A stretch of DNA of 64,000 bases from Mantis religiosa. Taxonomy: Eukaryota; Arthropoda; Insecta; Mantodea; Mantidae. The stretch is taken from NCBI GenBank assembly GCA_030765055.1, contig JAUKNK010000057.1, positions 5,511,501 through 5,575,500 on the forward strand, written 5' to 3'. Below are positions 21,761 through 32,410 of the stretch, in pieces. Position 1 is the first letter of the stretch. Every line of letters begins with the position of its first letter. The translations under genes and the position numbers were made by a program. The notes beneath the pieces are model-generated. The model did not search any database, had not been told where the DNA came from, and was given only the letters and a program-made list of their open reading frames with translations.

Positions 21761-24599
21761 CGGTACGACCCGACAAACAGCGGACATTGTTTACATTAGA
21801 AATGGGAGATACCTATAGCACACGATTTTACACATTTATCGCACTCGTCTAGTCCTGACGCGGTCAATATAAGGTCAAATATAAGTTAATAACATTTATG
21901 AAATTACCTTAACAATTGTAATAGTCTAAAATGTTATCACTTCGGAAACATGCAACCAACGCACTCGGATTACTTATAAGGTTAACTTTCATTACAAAAT
22001 TACGTTTTGAAGACTTAAAACCATGCGATATGTAGAAATTACAGCTGCGAGAGCCCTCTGAATAACACAAAAGATACAACTTTCCAAATGATAAAAGTAC
22101 TGTTACGCCATAAACCTATGATTTGTATTAGCTTTGCTCAAGGTCCGTAACCATCAAACACACAAATGTCTTACCTGTGAAAATACAAGAACCTAACTCT
22201 TTTAATTCATGTACTACTATTTCGAAAGCGGAAACTTCATTTATTTCAATTTCAATAACTACAGCTCATCGTCCTTTGTATTATTTATCTTAGGTGTAAA
22301 CTATTTGATTTACTAGATAGTGAGATGATCAGTTTGGCAGTTATTTTAATTTAGTCTGGGTAGAACATGGTAAAGTGCGTTCTCAGTGGGATTTTAACAC
22401 AAGAAAGTAAGGAACACTGAATAAAGAAGAAGAAAATATATATGTGGAAAATATCCACAGTGTGAGGGAAAACGCACCAATAAGAACGGCCATTCAAATT
22501 TCTAATAATTTTGTTTGAGTGGTCTGATTCCAAAGCTGTACCTCAGGTTAGAATAATTACTGATGTTATATGTTTGGTAGTGGTGATAAAAGAGGCATGT
22601 TTTGATGTATGGTAGTGGTGGTTATAATTATTTATGTTGATTTGGTGAAGTTGTTTTGTGTATGAAGTGTTCAAATGAACAAAACAAACTGATTGTGTTA
22701 GCCTCATTGTCCTGAACGAGTTTCACAAATCTTGTTAGAACAAGTCTCTTCTTACATGTCCCTGTTTCAGTGAATGTTGGAAGAATAAACTCTCGGTTTT
22801 TTAATTAAATTTTTCTTTCCAATGTAGCGTAAAGCATTGTGTAGTATTTAACTCAGTCCGCATTGCCGTCTCTGGTAGAGTTGTAATGGTCAGGGCCACA
22901 TGGATTACGTCCATGAAGGTCAGGTACAACAGCTACTCTCGTATTTAGCAATTTTTTAGTGGATGTGCGAAAGGTAACAAACGTAGAATATCTTGTTATC
23001 CCAGACGTGATATATCAGTACTTGATAAAGGTGTACTTAAACGGCGTAGCAATATGGTGGGCGTGACTTCATGGCTCGAGCGTTGCCAACATCAAAAGCA
23101 TGCTTTCGCGGAAAGTACCAACACTACGTAAGCAAATTAGCGATATTTATTGATGATAGAAAGTCGCACATTCGTGCATGTCTGTAGTTATTAAGCTTCT
23201 GGGGCATATTGCACCAGTGATTTTGTCCTCTACTTATACCCCAATATATGATATTTTTCGTAGGTGTCCTCGCACAACAAACATTTGTACTTCACATGTG
23301 GTTATGTACATTTTTCTGATTGCTCACTTTAAAATGGAAGCCATGTACTACCATTTTAGTTATGAGGTGCCTTAGTTGGTAGTTTGTGCCTTTCCAGTTC
23401 TGGTTGGTCATAGCTTCTGTGTAGTAAAAGTCTTTGCATATTTCTACCCTTTGCTGTCGCAGACTTCCAATCGCTTAACTGCAGCTGTTTGTGGCCCTTA
23501 GTATTAGGTGATATCCTATATCTTCTATGAGAAAGCTTTCTCCTTTTAGGACAAAACTAGCGATACTGTAATACATAAAGAAACTGAGACAGTAAAACAT
23601 TGCTTACCCACTCAGCCTCAGCGGCTTCACGATAATAATGATAAAAATTGGTTATTTTTAGTATTATTATTATTGTCATTATTGTTGCTATTTGTTTATT
23701 GGGTATTACTTATTATTTAAAAACTAAAAAATTGTAGTGCATAGGTTTCGGAATATTAAATATTTCTTGTAGTTAAACATTTCCCTGTATTTGCATTTCA
23801 GTATTGTTAGTTTATAATAATAGATAGAAAGTTTGTTGGTATTTATTCTCTGTGTAGATATTCCAGAGCTTTGCAGTTGGCAACAACTTGTTTCCATGAC
23901 GTCATTCCATACCAACTTAACTGTATTGCATTAAAGAGCACCTTTACGCAGTAATTTTATGTTAGGTTCCCTGGAATTCATGTTCCTAATTTGTTATTCA
24001 AAAACCTGCAACAACAATCCTACATATGACATGGTTTACTGTCTTCACAACGTCAGTTTGCTGGTTGTGTTACAGGTTTCTCAACTGCTAACCTCTACTC
24101 CATACTCGGGTAACATTAATATGTTTTAAATGCATATTAGTTTCACTTTGTTGGTAACAGTGTTTTTTCTTATGTATTTATGGACTGATGTATATTGCAA
24201 ATTTTCCCATTTCAAGTGTCAACAAAACATTGTGTTTAGCTAAGTGCTTTAAACTAAAAATAAGTAAATGACTAACTCAGACTTTGAGAACATAGTGATC
24301 CACAGTAAACCACTAGGAACTGAAATTTGTATATTCGGCCCTGGATTAGGCTTAAATTGGGCTTAGGTTGCTAAGAGACTCAGTCTTAAGTGTTCTAGTT
24401 CAGTAATTTATACATGGAGAGGTCCATCCCTAAAGATATATATTATAATAGTTCTGGTTTACATAAGGAGAGTTGAGACAACTTCGTCTATGGTTGTATG
24501 TAAGTGTTAGGTTTCTACTGGCAACAGGAACGCTGTGACATAAATAGCTGATGCTAAATGTGACAATCTTAAATTCTCAATATATTGCCATTTGTAAAT
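21761..24599. other. Long stretch without recognised genes
   Basis: No protein family recognised on either strand. Points of note: a locally less AT-rich part at about 22860-23150 (with GTGGGCGTGACTTCATGGCTCG) that could be a promoter or 5' exon, an ATT-rich simple repeat at about 23650-23700, and an inverted relative of the 20.3-20.47 kb repeat at about 24050-24240. Short open stretches lack motifs. Confidence 0.5.
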
Positions 24600-24611
24600 A
24601 TACAGAGCTGA

Positions 24612-24690
24612 TGCTATGACATATTGTTGCCATTGTAGGCCAGGGAAAACAGGGAAGAGACTCACATCAAAGCTTTCATTTGAGTGTTTC
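24612..24690 (+). repeat. Direct repeat S1, also at 63927-64000
   Basis: Nearly identical to the last about 75 bases of the window (shared GTTGCCATTGTAGGCCAGGG). The two lie in the same orientation, although the adjacent segment S2 is inverted between the two places. Confidence 0.8.
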
Positions 24691-24727
24691 ATGTTCAAGA
24701 AGCATTGTGCGACCTAAAGAAGTGGTA

Positions 24728-25151
24728 CTGCACTTAGGAGACAGACAATTCACATGGCATAGCGCTGGCTCCACCAACTGACATGCACAATGTGCCTATA
24801 CAGTTTGCATGGTGCCGGCGTGCCTGGTCGCTGCTGGCAAGTGCTAGGGAGATACGACTAGCACAGTGGCATTGTCATTCTGCACTTGCGTTAACAAAAA
24901 TCATGAAGCACATGATAGTAGTGAATGAACAATTAAGAAACTGCATAATACGTGGTTTAATATGTCTATGGTACTTGTTATTGTAAGTAAAACAACCCAA
25001 AAGCAGTAAGATTACTACAGCCTTCAACCCTATACAACCAAATGATGGCATATAAAAGCAATATGATTAACTATAAGAACGAAACAGTAATTTGTGGAAA
25101 TTAGCACAATTTTGATCCTAAAACAATTTAAAGATACAAAATAATATTTGA
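24728..25151 (+). repeat. Repeat segment S2, inverted copy at 62999-63430
   Basis: About 420 bases matching 62999-63430 in reverse complement over the whole length. It includes a small open stretch starting MHNVPIQFAWCRRAWSLLAS (24783-24986). The other copy keeps the same reading except for one single-base deletion. No protein family was recognised. The right boundary is followed at 25152 by unrelated sequence. Confidence 0.8.
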
Positions 25152-25299
25152 GAGAACGTAAGCTTTCACGGCCGGAGTCCATAATACAATTGGTTGTTTC
25201 CGGGCTGTTTTGCCGTGGTCTGTTGTAGTAAGATCCAAACATTTCGTCCACAACTATGGCAGACATCATCAATGGCGCGATTGAAGCTTCCTTGCAGAG
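25152..25299. repeat. Unclassified repeat fragment
   Basis: Less AT-rich segment with GTAAGCTTTCACGGCCGGAG and CGTCCACAACTATGGCAGAC, of the kind found at the termini of dispersed arthropod elements. I cannot assign it to a family from this window alone. Confidence 0.3.
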
Positions 25300-27545
25300 A
25301 GTTTGGCTGCGTCTGAAGTGTTCAGCAGACCAGCAGAAGAGTCGAGTCGTCCAGGTTTACCTGGACAGAGTGTTTGCTGCCCAGCACCTAGCCACTTATT
25401 GCATCTTTATCGGGGCAGTATAGAAGAGTCCTCATTTGTCTCAGGCGATTGTTTTTGGCAGTGGACATATCTAGCCTTGTGCACGCAGTCGCCCCGTGGG
25501 GGGGGGGGGGGGATGCGCCAGTGCTGGCTGTGCTCTTCCGCCTGCCTGGGAGACATCTGAGCACAGTCCGCTTAACAGGCTAGAGGGAAAGGAACAGTGT
25601 TAAGGTATTGAGTTTACCAAGCCCATTTCTGGGCTTAGGAGGTTGGAGTCAGGGGAATGTGGCCCTGTTCAGTACTAGTTACCCAAGGCATCTTTGGGTA
25701 ACCGGTAGCTCGGTCGGCGGCGAGGAACCCTGTGGTCGTAACGGCCAAGGGTGTTCACCAGTATGTTTGGATGGGAGTCCAGTCTATCGTAGATGGTGCG
25801 GGATCTCTCCTGCACCATGTCCATGATATACAGGACCCCAGAGTATGTGTGTAGGATGTGGGATGGGAATCTACGCCCGGTATCGTAAATCATGCGCAGT
25901 GCCCTGTTCTGGACAGGCTGGAGTCTGCGAATAGTGGTGGGAGCCGCTGATCCCCAGACTTCGCAGCCATACGAAATCAGGGGCGGTATAGTCGCCCGAT
26001 ACAGGTGTAGTTTTAGGTGCGTTGGCATGGTGGATTTGAGAATAGGGTATAACTGTGTTAGCGCTGCATGCCCTTTTCCGGCTCTGACCCGGACATGAGG
26101 TGCATAGGTGAGACCGCGATCCAGGTGGACTCCAAGGTATTTGGTAGTGGGAACCCAAGGTATTTGCCTCTGCCTTAACCTCAGCGACCAATCCGGTCGC
26201 CTAGCTCAGACCTTAGCCAGGAGAACAGCAGAGCTCTTCTCGGGGCTAATGGCCATCCTCCACTTCTCACTCCAACGGCCAATGGCTCGGAGCTGGCACT
26301 GCAGCGGAGGATGACAATATGTTAGTTTTTTGTTACGCGCCATTATGAGGATGTTGTCAGCATACTGGCATGTAACAGTCTGTGGTTCTAAGGGGAAGTC
26401 AGACATGTTTGCCGCAAAGAGTAACGGGTACACTGCCCTCCGGGACACCCGCGTCTATTGGTCTGATAGATGACAACCGTCCTTCCACTCTCACCCTGAA
26501 TGTGCGGTCTCTGAGGAAACCACTAATCAGGGCGAGATAGGAGGAGGTACATTGGCCTCCCTGAGTTTGTACAGTAGTCCTTGGTGCCAGGTTGTGGCAA
26601 AGGCTTTCTCTACATCTAGCAGCACCACGACTGCCTTGAGGTTTTCCTGGAATCCCAGGGCTGTCCTCTCGGCCAGACACAGTAGCTGCAGGCTTGTGGA
26701 GTGTCCATGACGAAAACCAAACTGGTGATCAGGTAGGAGCTGCCTTTCCTCAAAAAAGGGGTCAGGCGGGATAGGAGCAACCGCTCAAATAGTTTTGAGA
26801 CGGTTGGGAGAAGACTTATGGATCGGTAGCTAGATGGAAAGACCGGATCCTTGCCGGGCTTCAGGATGCACACCACTCTCGCCTCCTTCCAGCAAGCCGG
26901 AAAGTGGCGGAGGTGGAGGCACGCATTGAAGATCCACGTCAAGTGGATGACAGCCTTTTTGGGAAGGTGCTGGAGCATGAGAGCACTGACGCCATCAAGA
27001 TCAGGGGATTTGTTGGGTTTCAATTTGCGGATTTGAGCAATCACCACCCTTGGGGTGACTATAGGAATGTGAATCGCCTCATGGCGTCGCTGTGGCTCCT
27101 CATAGAGGTCTTCCACAGCAGCCTCCACGAGGTCAGTGAATTCTTCATCCTGGGGGTCCTTCCTCGGCTCGAATTGGCTTTCCAAATGATCCGCAAAAGC
27201 CGTGGCCTTATCTTGGGGCTCATAAGCGAGTCTCCCGCGAGTGCCATGTAGCGGGTGCTGGTAAAGAGTTTTGTCCCTTCTGAGGGACTTGATGACCTTC
27301 CAGGGGTGCTTTTCCTGGAGGTCGACATTTTGGAAAGTGTTCTCCCAGGCCACCTTATGGTGGGCACGGAGCAGCCGCCTTGCCAGGGATTTGAACCGCT
27401 GGTAAACTGCTCCTATCCTGGGATGACAGAAATGCTGCCATAGCTTCCGAACAGCTGCCTTGGCTTTTAGCAGCTGCTGGATCTCGTTAGGGATGGACAA
27501 AGGGTTAAGTGTGCACTGCTTGACGTACTTGTTAGGAGAAACTCA
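25300..27545 (-). pseudogene. Jockey-like LINE, 5'-truncated
   Basis: Minus-strand ORF2 pieces in order: 27500-26616 with AAVRKLWQHFCHPRIGAVYQ, KLKPNKSPDLDGVSALML and LKPGKDPVFPSSYRSISLLP (RT fingers); then 26448-26206 with QYADNILIMAR (active-site box YADD changed to YADN) and SEKWRMAISPEKS; then 26028-25675 with LYRATIPPLISYGCEVWG and LQPVQNRALRMIYD, the post-RT region. Several frameshifts separate them. The endonuclease is missing. It lies tail to the left with a G run at 25500-25512 on the plus strand. Jockey-type assignment rests on the RT and C-terminal style; a related clade is possible. Confidence 0.8.
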
Positions 27546-27621
27546 TCGCCGCAGCCTCCAGCGTCTCGGATATTTCTCAAGAAATATTTCTGCCTATTCC
27601 CTGGAAAGATGTGACAAATTT

Positions 27622-27902
27622 AATATGACCACAACATTGGCCACAACATTAAACTGTTAAAATCTTTAGGTACACCCATAGAATTGGATATTTGGGAAAA
27701 AATATTCATAACCAAAAACGGTGATAAAGTTATAAATTTTGAAATCCCGGCATTAAATGAAGTATTAAAACTTAGTGCACCTAACAACAGATGGCAGAGT
27801 GAACGGAGCTCCATATTAGTGGAAGAAGAGGAATATTCATTTAGTCACCAAACAGCTGAGAATGAAATCGACTAATCTTGAAAGCCTTTCAATTATACAA
27901 CT
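27622..27902 (+). mobile_element. PLE X family 3' fragment
   Basis: Matches the left end of the element at 10023-13065, here on the plus strand. The frame 27684-27875 (DIWEKIFITKNGDKVINFEI to VEEEEYSFSHQTAENEID) is the C-terminal end of the GIY-YIG ORF, better preserved than in PLE X itself. The terminal repeat with AGTCACCAAACAGCTGAG follows. Confidence 0.75.
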
Positions 27903-28015
27903 ACGTTTTGTCTTTCCTATATCAGCCTGATCAACCCGATTTTTGGAAACCAGAAAGAAAGAACATTTTCGTAACATTAGATATAAACAAAGTATAAACT
28001 TGAAAGAAGCGTAGG
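27903..28015. mobile_element. Shards of PLE Z-type GIY-YIG sequence
   Basis: On the minus strand 27903-27940 gives DQADIGKTKRS; on the plus strand 27945-28010 gives LETRKKEHFRNIRYKQS. These are neighbouring parts of the PLE Z nuclease in opposite orientations, so a small inversion or snap-back has occurred. Confidence 0.5.
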
Positions 28016-28039
28016 GACAGTGAAGCACAAACTAGTACA

Positions 28040-28663
28040 AAATTGAATCGAGAATATATTGACACATTGCTTCACTCACCTGTTTATTCACAGGACATGT
28101 TTCAAGAGCTCTTGCTCTTATCCTGCATTGATTGTCCTTCATTAGTGAAGAAATGCAAAATGCCCGCAGAGTCCCCAAAAATGGATGCTAGCACCTTTCC
28201 AGAAGATGGGCGTGTTCTGACTTCGACCGTACTTGCTTAGTCTCCTCGCTGTCACTCCATGCTTGCTTGCTTTGTGTATTGATGCACCATGTTTTATCAC
28301 AAATCACATATCTGGCAGACAGTTTTCTATAATGGAGTTCATCTCGGATGATAAAATATTCTATAACTTGTCCTTGTGAAAAAAAGAACCAATTTCGGAT
28401 TCCTTTATGCAGCGATCTTCTTCAATAATGTCACAAATGGGAACAATGTTATCTGCAGTAATGCTTGTCCCCGATCTGCTCCTATGAGGTTCATTTTCTA
28501 TAACTTCTGTTCCCACCACAAAATATTTAGCCCAATCATATACTCCAGTCTTCCAAATTATTTCTTCCCCAAACTGTGCGCAGAGCTGTGTAACACTTTC
28601 CAAAGGCTTTGTGTCCTTTTTTGCAAGAAAACTGATGATTATGATGCGATGTGCAACAGACAT
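28040..28663 (-). pseudogene. mariner/SETMAR-like transposase pseudogene
   Basis: The minus-strand frame 28663-28361 reads like a mariner helix-turn-helix N-terminus: LESVTQLCAQFGEEIIWKTG, VYDWAKYFVVG, NEPHRSRSGTSITADNI and a DRCIKESEIG segment. Continuing in other frames to about 28040 are KSEHAHLLERC and PFLGTLRAFCIS, corresponding to the KKFK..FWDSHGxLL part of the catalytic domain. Multiple stops and frameshifts are present. It lies just outside the duplicated flank of copy B. Confidence 0.65.
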
Positions 28664-28866
28664 GTGCAGCTCTTACTCAGTCATGGCCCAACCCCATTCT
28701 TCTCAGTGCATGCTCACACAATACCCTCTCTGTAGATAACCACCCACCCCCCCCCCCCCCAACATACTGACAAAGTTTCTCCTCAAAATTATTAACAACG
28801 ATAGTCTTACATCAAACTTCCCGTTTATATTTGATATGCCCTCGTACCATTGAGTTGATTAATAAC
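28640..28866 (+). other. Distal flank of copy B, duplicated at copy A
   Basis: Matches the reverse complement of about 7715-7990 (shared CAATACCCTC, AACATACTGAC and TTTGATATGCCCTC). It contains a C run at 28747-28760 that is absent from copy A. The PLE at 28879 separates it from the rest of the flank. Confidence 0.7.
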
Positions 28867-28878
28867 AATACATCACTT
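28867..28878. repeat. Target-site duplication of PLE Y (left copy)
   Basis: AATACATCACTT, repeated at 31345-31356. Copy A has a single related sequence at the same place (AACACATCACTT in minus sense, near 7710), so this is a pre-insertion site duplicated by the element. Confidence 0.85.
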
Positions 28879-28986
28879 AAGTTAATTGGGAGTCCAATAA
28901 GAACACAAAACAACACTCACTTTTTAAATTTTCCCGGAAATTATAAATTATAATTTATAATTTATAAATTTGTAAATTATAAAAAT

Positions 28987-29520
28987 TTGGAAGAAACGGA
29001 ATTGAAACTTTATAAACTTCATTCAATTTTAACGAAAACACTGGGAAACACGATGTGGGATAACTTCGAACAAAACTATTTGGCAATGCTAAGCAAGAAA
29101 ATGAAAACAAAAACCGAAAAACTAAAGTACAAATTGACCAATTTGATGAACATTTCTTCACATCGAAACCATACCGAAAAAAAGTTTAAGAATAAGAGAC
29201 ACATTGGAAATAGAAACTTGAGTCCTGCAGCAATTAGTCCACACGCAAAACAGCAAAACTTTGAAAACGTTGTAAATCTATCAAATCAAAATTTCTCCAC
29301 AAAAGAATTAGGTCTTCTAAACAAAGGATTAAAAACTTGCATAAGTTTTTCAAACGAAATTGAGGACTACATTGCAGATATAAACATTTCGGCACAGTGT
29401 CTACCAGTATCAAAACAAAATCCACTTAAAAGCCAATGTGAAAATATTTTGGAAGAAATAAAAACCAGATCCGTTCAGAAGAGCAAACAAAATATTATCC
29501 ATTCATTGAAACAAAAAAAA
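28987..29520 (+). pseudogene. PLE Y N-terminal region
   Basis: Lysine-rich helical segment typical of the PLE ORF before the RT (ELKLYKLHSILTKTLGNTMW, then LLNKGLKTCISFSNEIEDYI). The frame is lost in a run of eight A residues near 29512-29520; the sense continues in another frame as VIYTKADKGNKIVIM, which joins the RT at 29564. Confidence 0.85.
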
Positions 29521-30295
29521 CGTCATATACACAAAGGCAGACAAAGGTAACAAAATAGTCATAATGGATAAATTTGATTACCTTGGAAAAATGGAAGAAA
29601 TGCTAACTAACAGTGAATATGAAACCATTAACAAATATCCATTAACAGCTTGCATAAAATCATTTGAAAAAACAATAGCAAAATCAAGTATAATACCAAA
29701 CAAATATACAGTTAAACCAGATAACCCAACCTTACCTAGACTTTATGGCTTACCCAAAATACACAAACCATCCATAACAATGAGACCTATAGTTAGCAGT
29801 ATAAATTCACCAACATACAAACTTGCAAAATGGCTAACAAACAAATTCAACTCATTTCCAAAATTCAATAGCCTAAGCATCAAAAACACCTATGAACTTA
29901 TAGAACACATTAAGGATACTGAACTAAATGAAGAAGACACACTAGTCTCATTTGACGTTAAATCACTGTTTCCCAGCATACCAGTTAAACAACTCCCAAC
30001 ATTGATAGAAAAATGGCTCAAATCACTTGGAATGTCATCACTTGAAATTTCAGATTACATCGAACTTACCAAATTATGCATAGAACAGAATTTCTTCCAG
30101 TTTCAAACAAAATATTTCAATCAAACTTCTGGTTTAGCAATGGGCAACCCCTTATCACCCTTCCTGGCCGATCTGTACATGAGTGCACTAGAAATAAGGA
30201 TCACTAAAGGTTTCCCATGGATGTTCAAACTCTGGCAAAGATATGTAGATGACATATTTGCCATAGTGCCAAAAAACACATCAGTGATGCACTAA
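29521..30295 (+). pseudogene. PLE Y reverse transcriptase
   Basis: RT core with LPRLYGLPKIHKPS, MRPIVSSINSPTYKLAKW, LVSFDVKSLFPSIPV, SGLAMGNPLSPFLADLYM and LWQRYVDDIFAIV. Catalytic aspartates (FDV and YVDD) are intact. The frame breaks in the A run near 30270 and continues as SDALKLLNIQEKSIKF. The enzyme would copy the element RNA at a nicked target. Confidence 0.88.
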
Positions 30296-31233
30296 AACTT
30301 TTAAATATTCAAGAAAAAAGCATCAAGTTCACTGTAGAAGTTGAAAAAGACGAGTATTTACCATTTTTAGATCTAAAAATAATCAGAAATAAAAATAGAA
30401 TAAACTTTGGCATTTACAGAAAACCAACACAGACAGACAACTACATGAAAGCTAATGGCTACAATCCAAGATCCCACAAACAGGTAATCTTTAATAGTTT
30501 AGCACACAGACTGGTCAACGTCCCTCTCACAGCAGAAGAATACAAAATAGAATACAACAAAATTATTGAAATAGCACAGAAAAATGACTTTCCCAAATCA
30601 CTAGTAGACAAAAAAGTGAACATAGCAAATAAGAAGAAACTACTAAAGGAAACCACAACCCTCTCAGCTACAGAAACTAAAATGATCTTCAAAAAATTCA
30701 CTTACCATCCATGGGCCTTTGATAAATTCAAAAAAGTCTTCAAAAAACAAAACATTCAACTAGCTCCAGTGATCCATTACTCCTTAAAAAACCTAATTTG
30801 CTCAAACATCAAAGATGCCATTCCATCTAACAAAAAATCTGGTATATATCAAATTGAATGCTGTGACTGTAGTCAAATTTATATTGGAAAAACCAAAAGA
30901 AATTTAGAAACAAGAGCAAAGGAACACTTTAGGAACATAAAATACAAACAATTAGAAAAATCAGCAGTTGCCACGCATTTTTGGGAAAAAAGCCACAACA
31001 TAAATCCAGAACCAAAATTACTAAAACATACAACAGGAAAAGAAGAACTGTCCACATGGGAACAAATCTTTATTTCAAAAAATAGGAACAAAGTATTCAA
31101 TTTCGACATCCCCCAGAAAGATTTGTTCTGCAAGTTCCTCGAACCGCCACCAGAGGAGACCGAAGACAAAATATTGCCAGCTACACCAATGAGAACTAGT
31201 CGATGTCCGGCTGAAGATAGAGGGAAGGCCTGA
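30296..31233 (+). pseudogene. PLE Y RT thumb and GIY-YIG endonuclease
   Basis: Contains LPFLDLKIIRNKNR and FGIYRKPTQTDNYMK, a helical linker, then IPSNKKSGIYQIECCDC and IYIGKTKRNLETRAKEHFRN. The GIY and YIG motifs, the Arg in ETRAKEHF and a CxxC pair are all present. It ends at 31233 after PAEDRGKA. A single frame runs from 30445 to the stop. The nuclease domain looks intact. Confidence 0.88.
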
Positions 31234-31344
31234 GAAACCGTTTCCGGGAAAATTTAAAAAGTGAGTGTTTTGTGTTATTAATCGACTCCCAATTAACTTA
31301 ATTTATACAACAACACTGTTTTCAACACTTCCATGAAAGGATTT

Positions 31345-31356
31345 AATACATCACTT
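31345..31356. repeat. Target-site duplication of PLE Y (right copy)
   Basis: AATACATCACTT, identical to 28867-28878. Confidence 0.85.
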
Positions 31357-31933
31357 GTTTAATCTTAAGGAAAATTGTTTCAGTCTTTTTTTGCACCCTT
31401 GGTTCTTGCAGTGTTAAATTAAAAAGGTGTATGGCACTGTTTACCAAACTATATAATTTGTTACCCTCTGTGGATGTTTTATTACTAGAACTGTTATGCC
31501 ATGTAGTACAAAACCTTCTTGCTTAATTTAAATATCACAGCAAACCTTAGAACAACAGTAACGGAATACCACTAACTATGATATTACTAATTGTCATATC
31601 GCAGTTTTTTTTAGTTATATCAAATAACTCCGATTGCTTTCATATTTATCTATGACATTTTAAACAGATTAGAAGGTTTAATGTTGTTACAGTATCTCAG
31701 TAAGCTAGCTGGAGCCATAATTTCATTGACATAAACAGACAACTGTCTGTAGTTTGAGATCTTCACATGTCTTTGAGTTTCTTAAGTCTGGTTCAACTTT
31801 TCAAGAAGTTGTTTGTATGTTAAGAGAACAGTGGTATTTAGTGTGGTTTGAACATTTATTGATAGATTCATGAAGCTGATGGCTAAATTTACTTATAGTT
31901 TTTGATATATGAAATATGGTTTTTCATTCACAG
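31357..31933 (+). other. Upstream flank of zinc-finger copy B
   Basis: Colinear with the copy A flank in reverse complement. It ends in a pyrimidine-rich tract and TTTTTCATTCACAG, an acceptor for the first coding exon. No open frame of its own is credible. The gene's 5' non-coding exon and promoter must lie further upstream. Confidence 0.65.
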
Positions 31934-32410
31934 ATTTATTTCTGGAAATAACAGCAACATCCAATTCGACAGCTATTTGAAATGGATGAGAAAATAGAAA
32001 TCAAAGAAGAGAATCCCCTTGAAGGCGACACAGCCTCACAGAATGAGAGGGAGTTCATTCACAAAGTTGTTACAACAAACACAAATATTGATGTTGTCAC
32101 TGTTTGTGACATGACTGTCAAAACAGAAATTAAATCAGAGACTCCTTTTATCAAAGATCTTGTCAAACAAATTAAGAGCGAAACTTCTACATGGAGCAAC
32201 AGGTGCAACATAAATGGGAAATCAGAAATTGAACAACAGACTCTATTTTCAGACCTTGGTTCACAGAATGAGGAAGAATTTCTTCTAGAGGATCCTGTAA
32301 TGCTTGATAAGAAATACAACAATGATCATGAAAATGATCATAAAATAGATATTAAAGATGAACCTTGGTGGCTGGAAACACAAACTTCATCAACTGATAA
32401 TAATACTAAT
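31934..32410 (+). CDS. Zinc-finger gene copy B, first coding exon
   Basis: Acceptor CAG at 31931-31933, 48-base leader, ATG at 31982, 143 codons, phase-0 donor GTAAGT at 32411. The segment is acidic. It contains five matches to the sumoylation consensus hydrophobic-K-x-E: IKEE (residues 7-10), VKTE (46-49), IKSE (50-53), IKSE (64-67) and IKDE (124-127). A module is used twice: KIEIKEE with SQNEREF near the start, SQNEEEF with KIDIKDEPWWLE near the end. No KRAB, ZAD or BTB domain is recognisable. It probably acts as a regulatory or repression domain for the finger array on the last exon; this is inference. Confidence 0.85.

Larger units (their letters stand above)
28879..31344 (+). mobile_element. 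Penelope-like element Y, near full length
   Basis: 2466 bases with a 12-bp target duplication. The 5' 61 bases (28879-28939) are the inverted complement of 31240-31299 close to the 3' end, leaving about 45 bases of unique tail. An AT-only self-complementary stretch follows at 28940-28980. Three frames encode an N-terminal helical region, RT and GIY-YIG nuclease, separated by two frameshifts lying in A runs. The family also occurs truncated at 10621-11106 and 49308-49928. Confidence 0.9.

Noticed and set aside
28747..28760. Functional C-run or regulatory G-quadruplex
   Set aside because: A single mononucleotide tract, possibly of variable or erroneous length; the same applies to the G run at 25500-25512.
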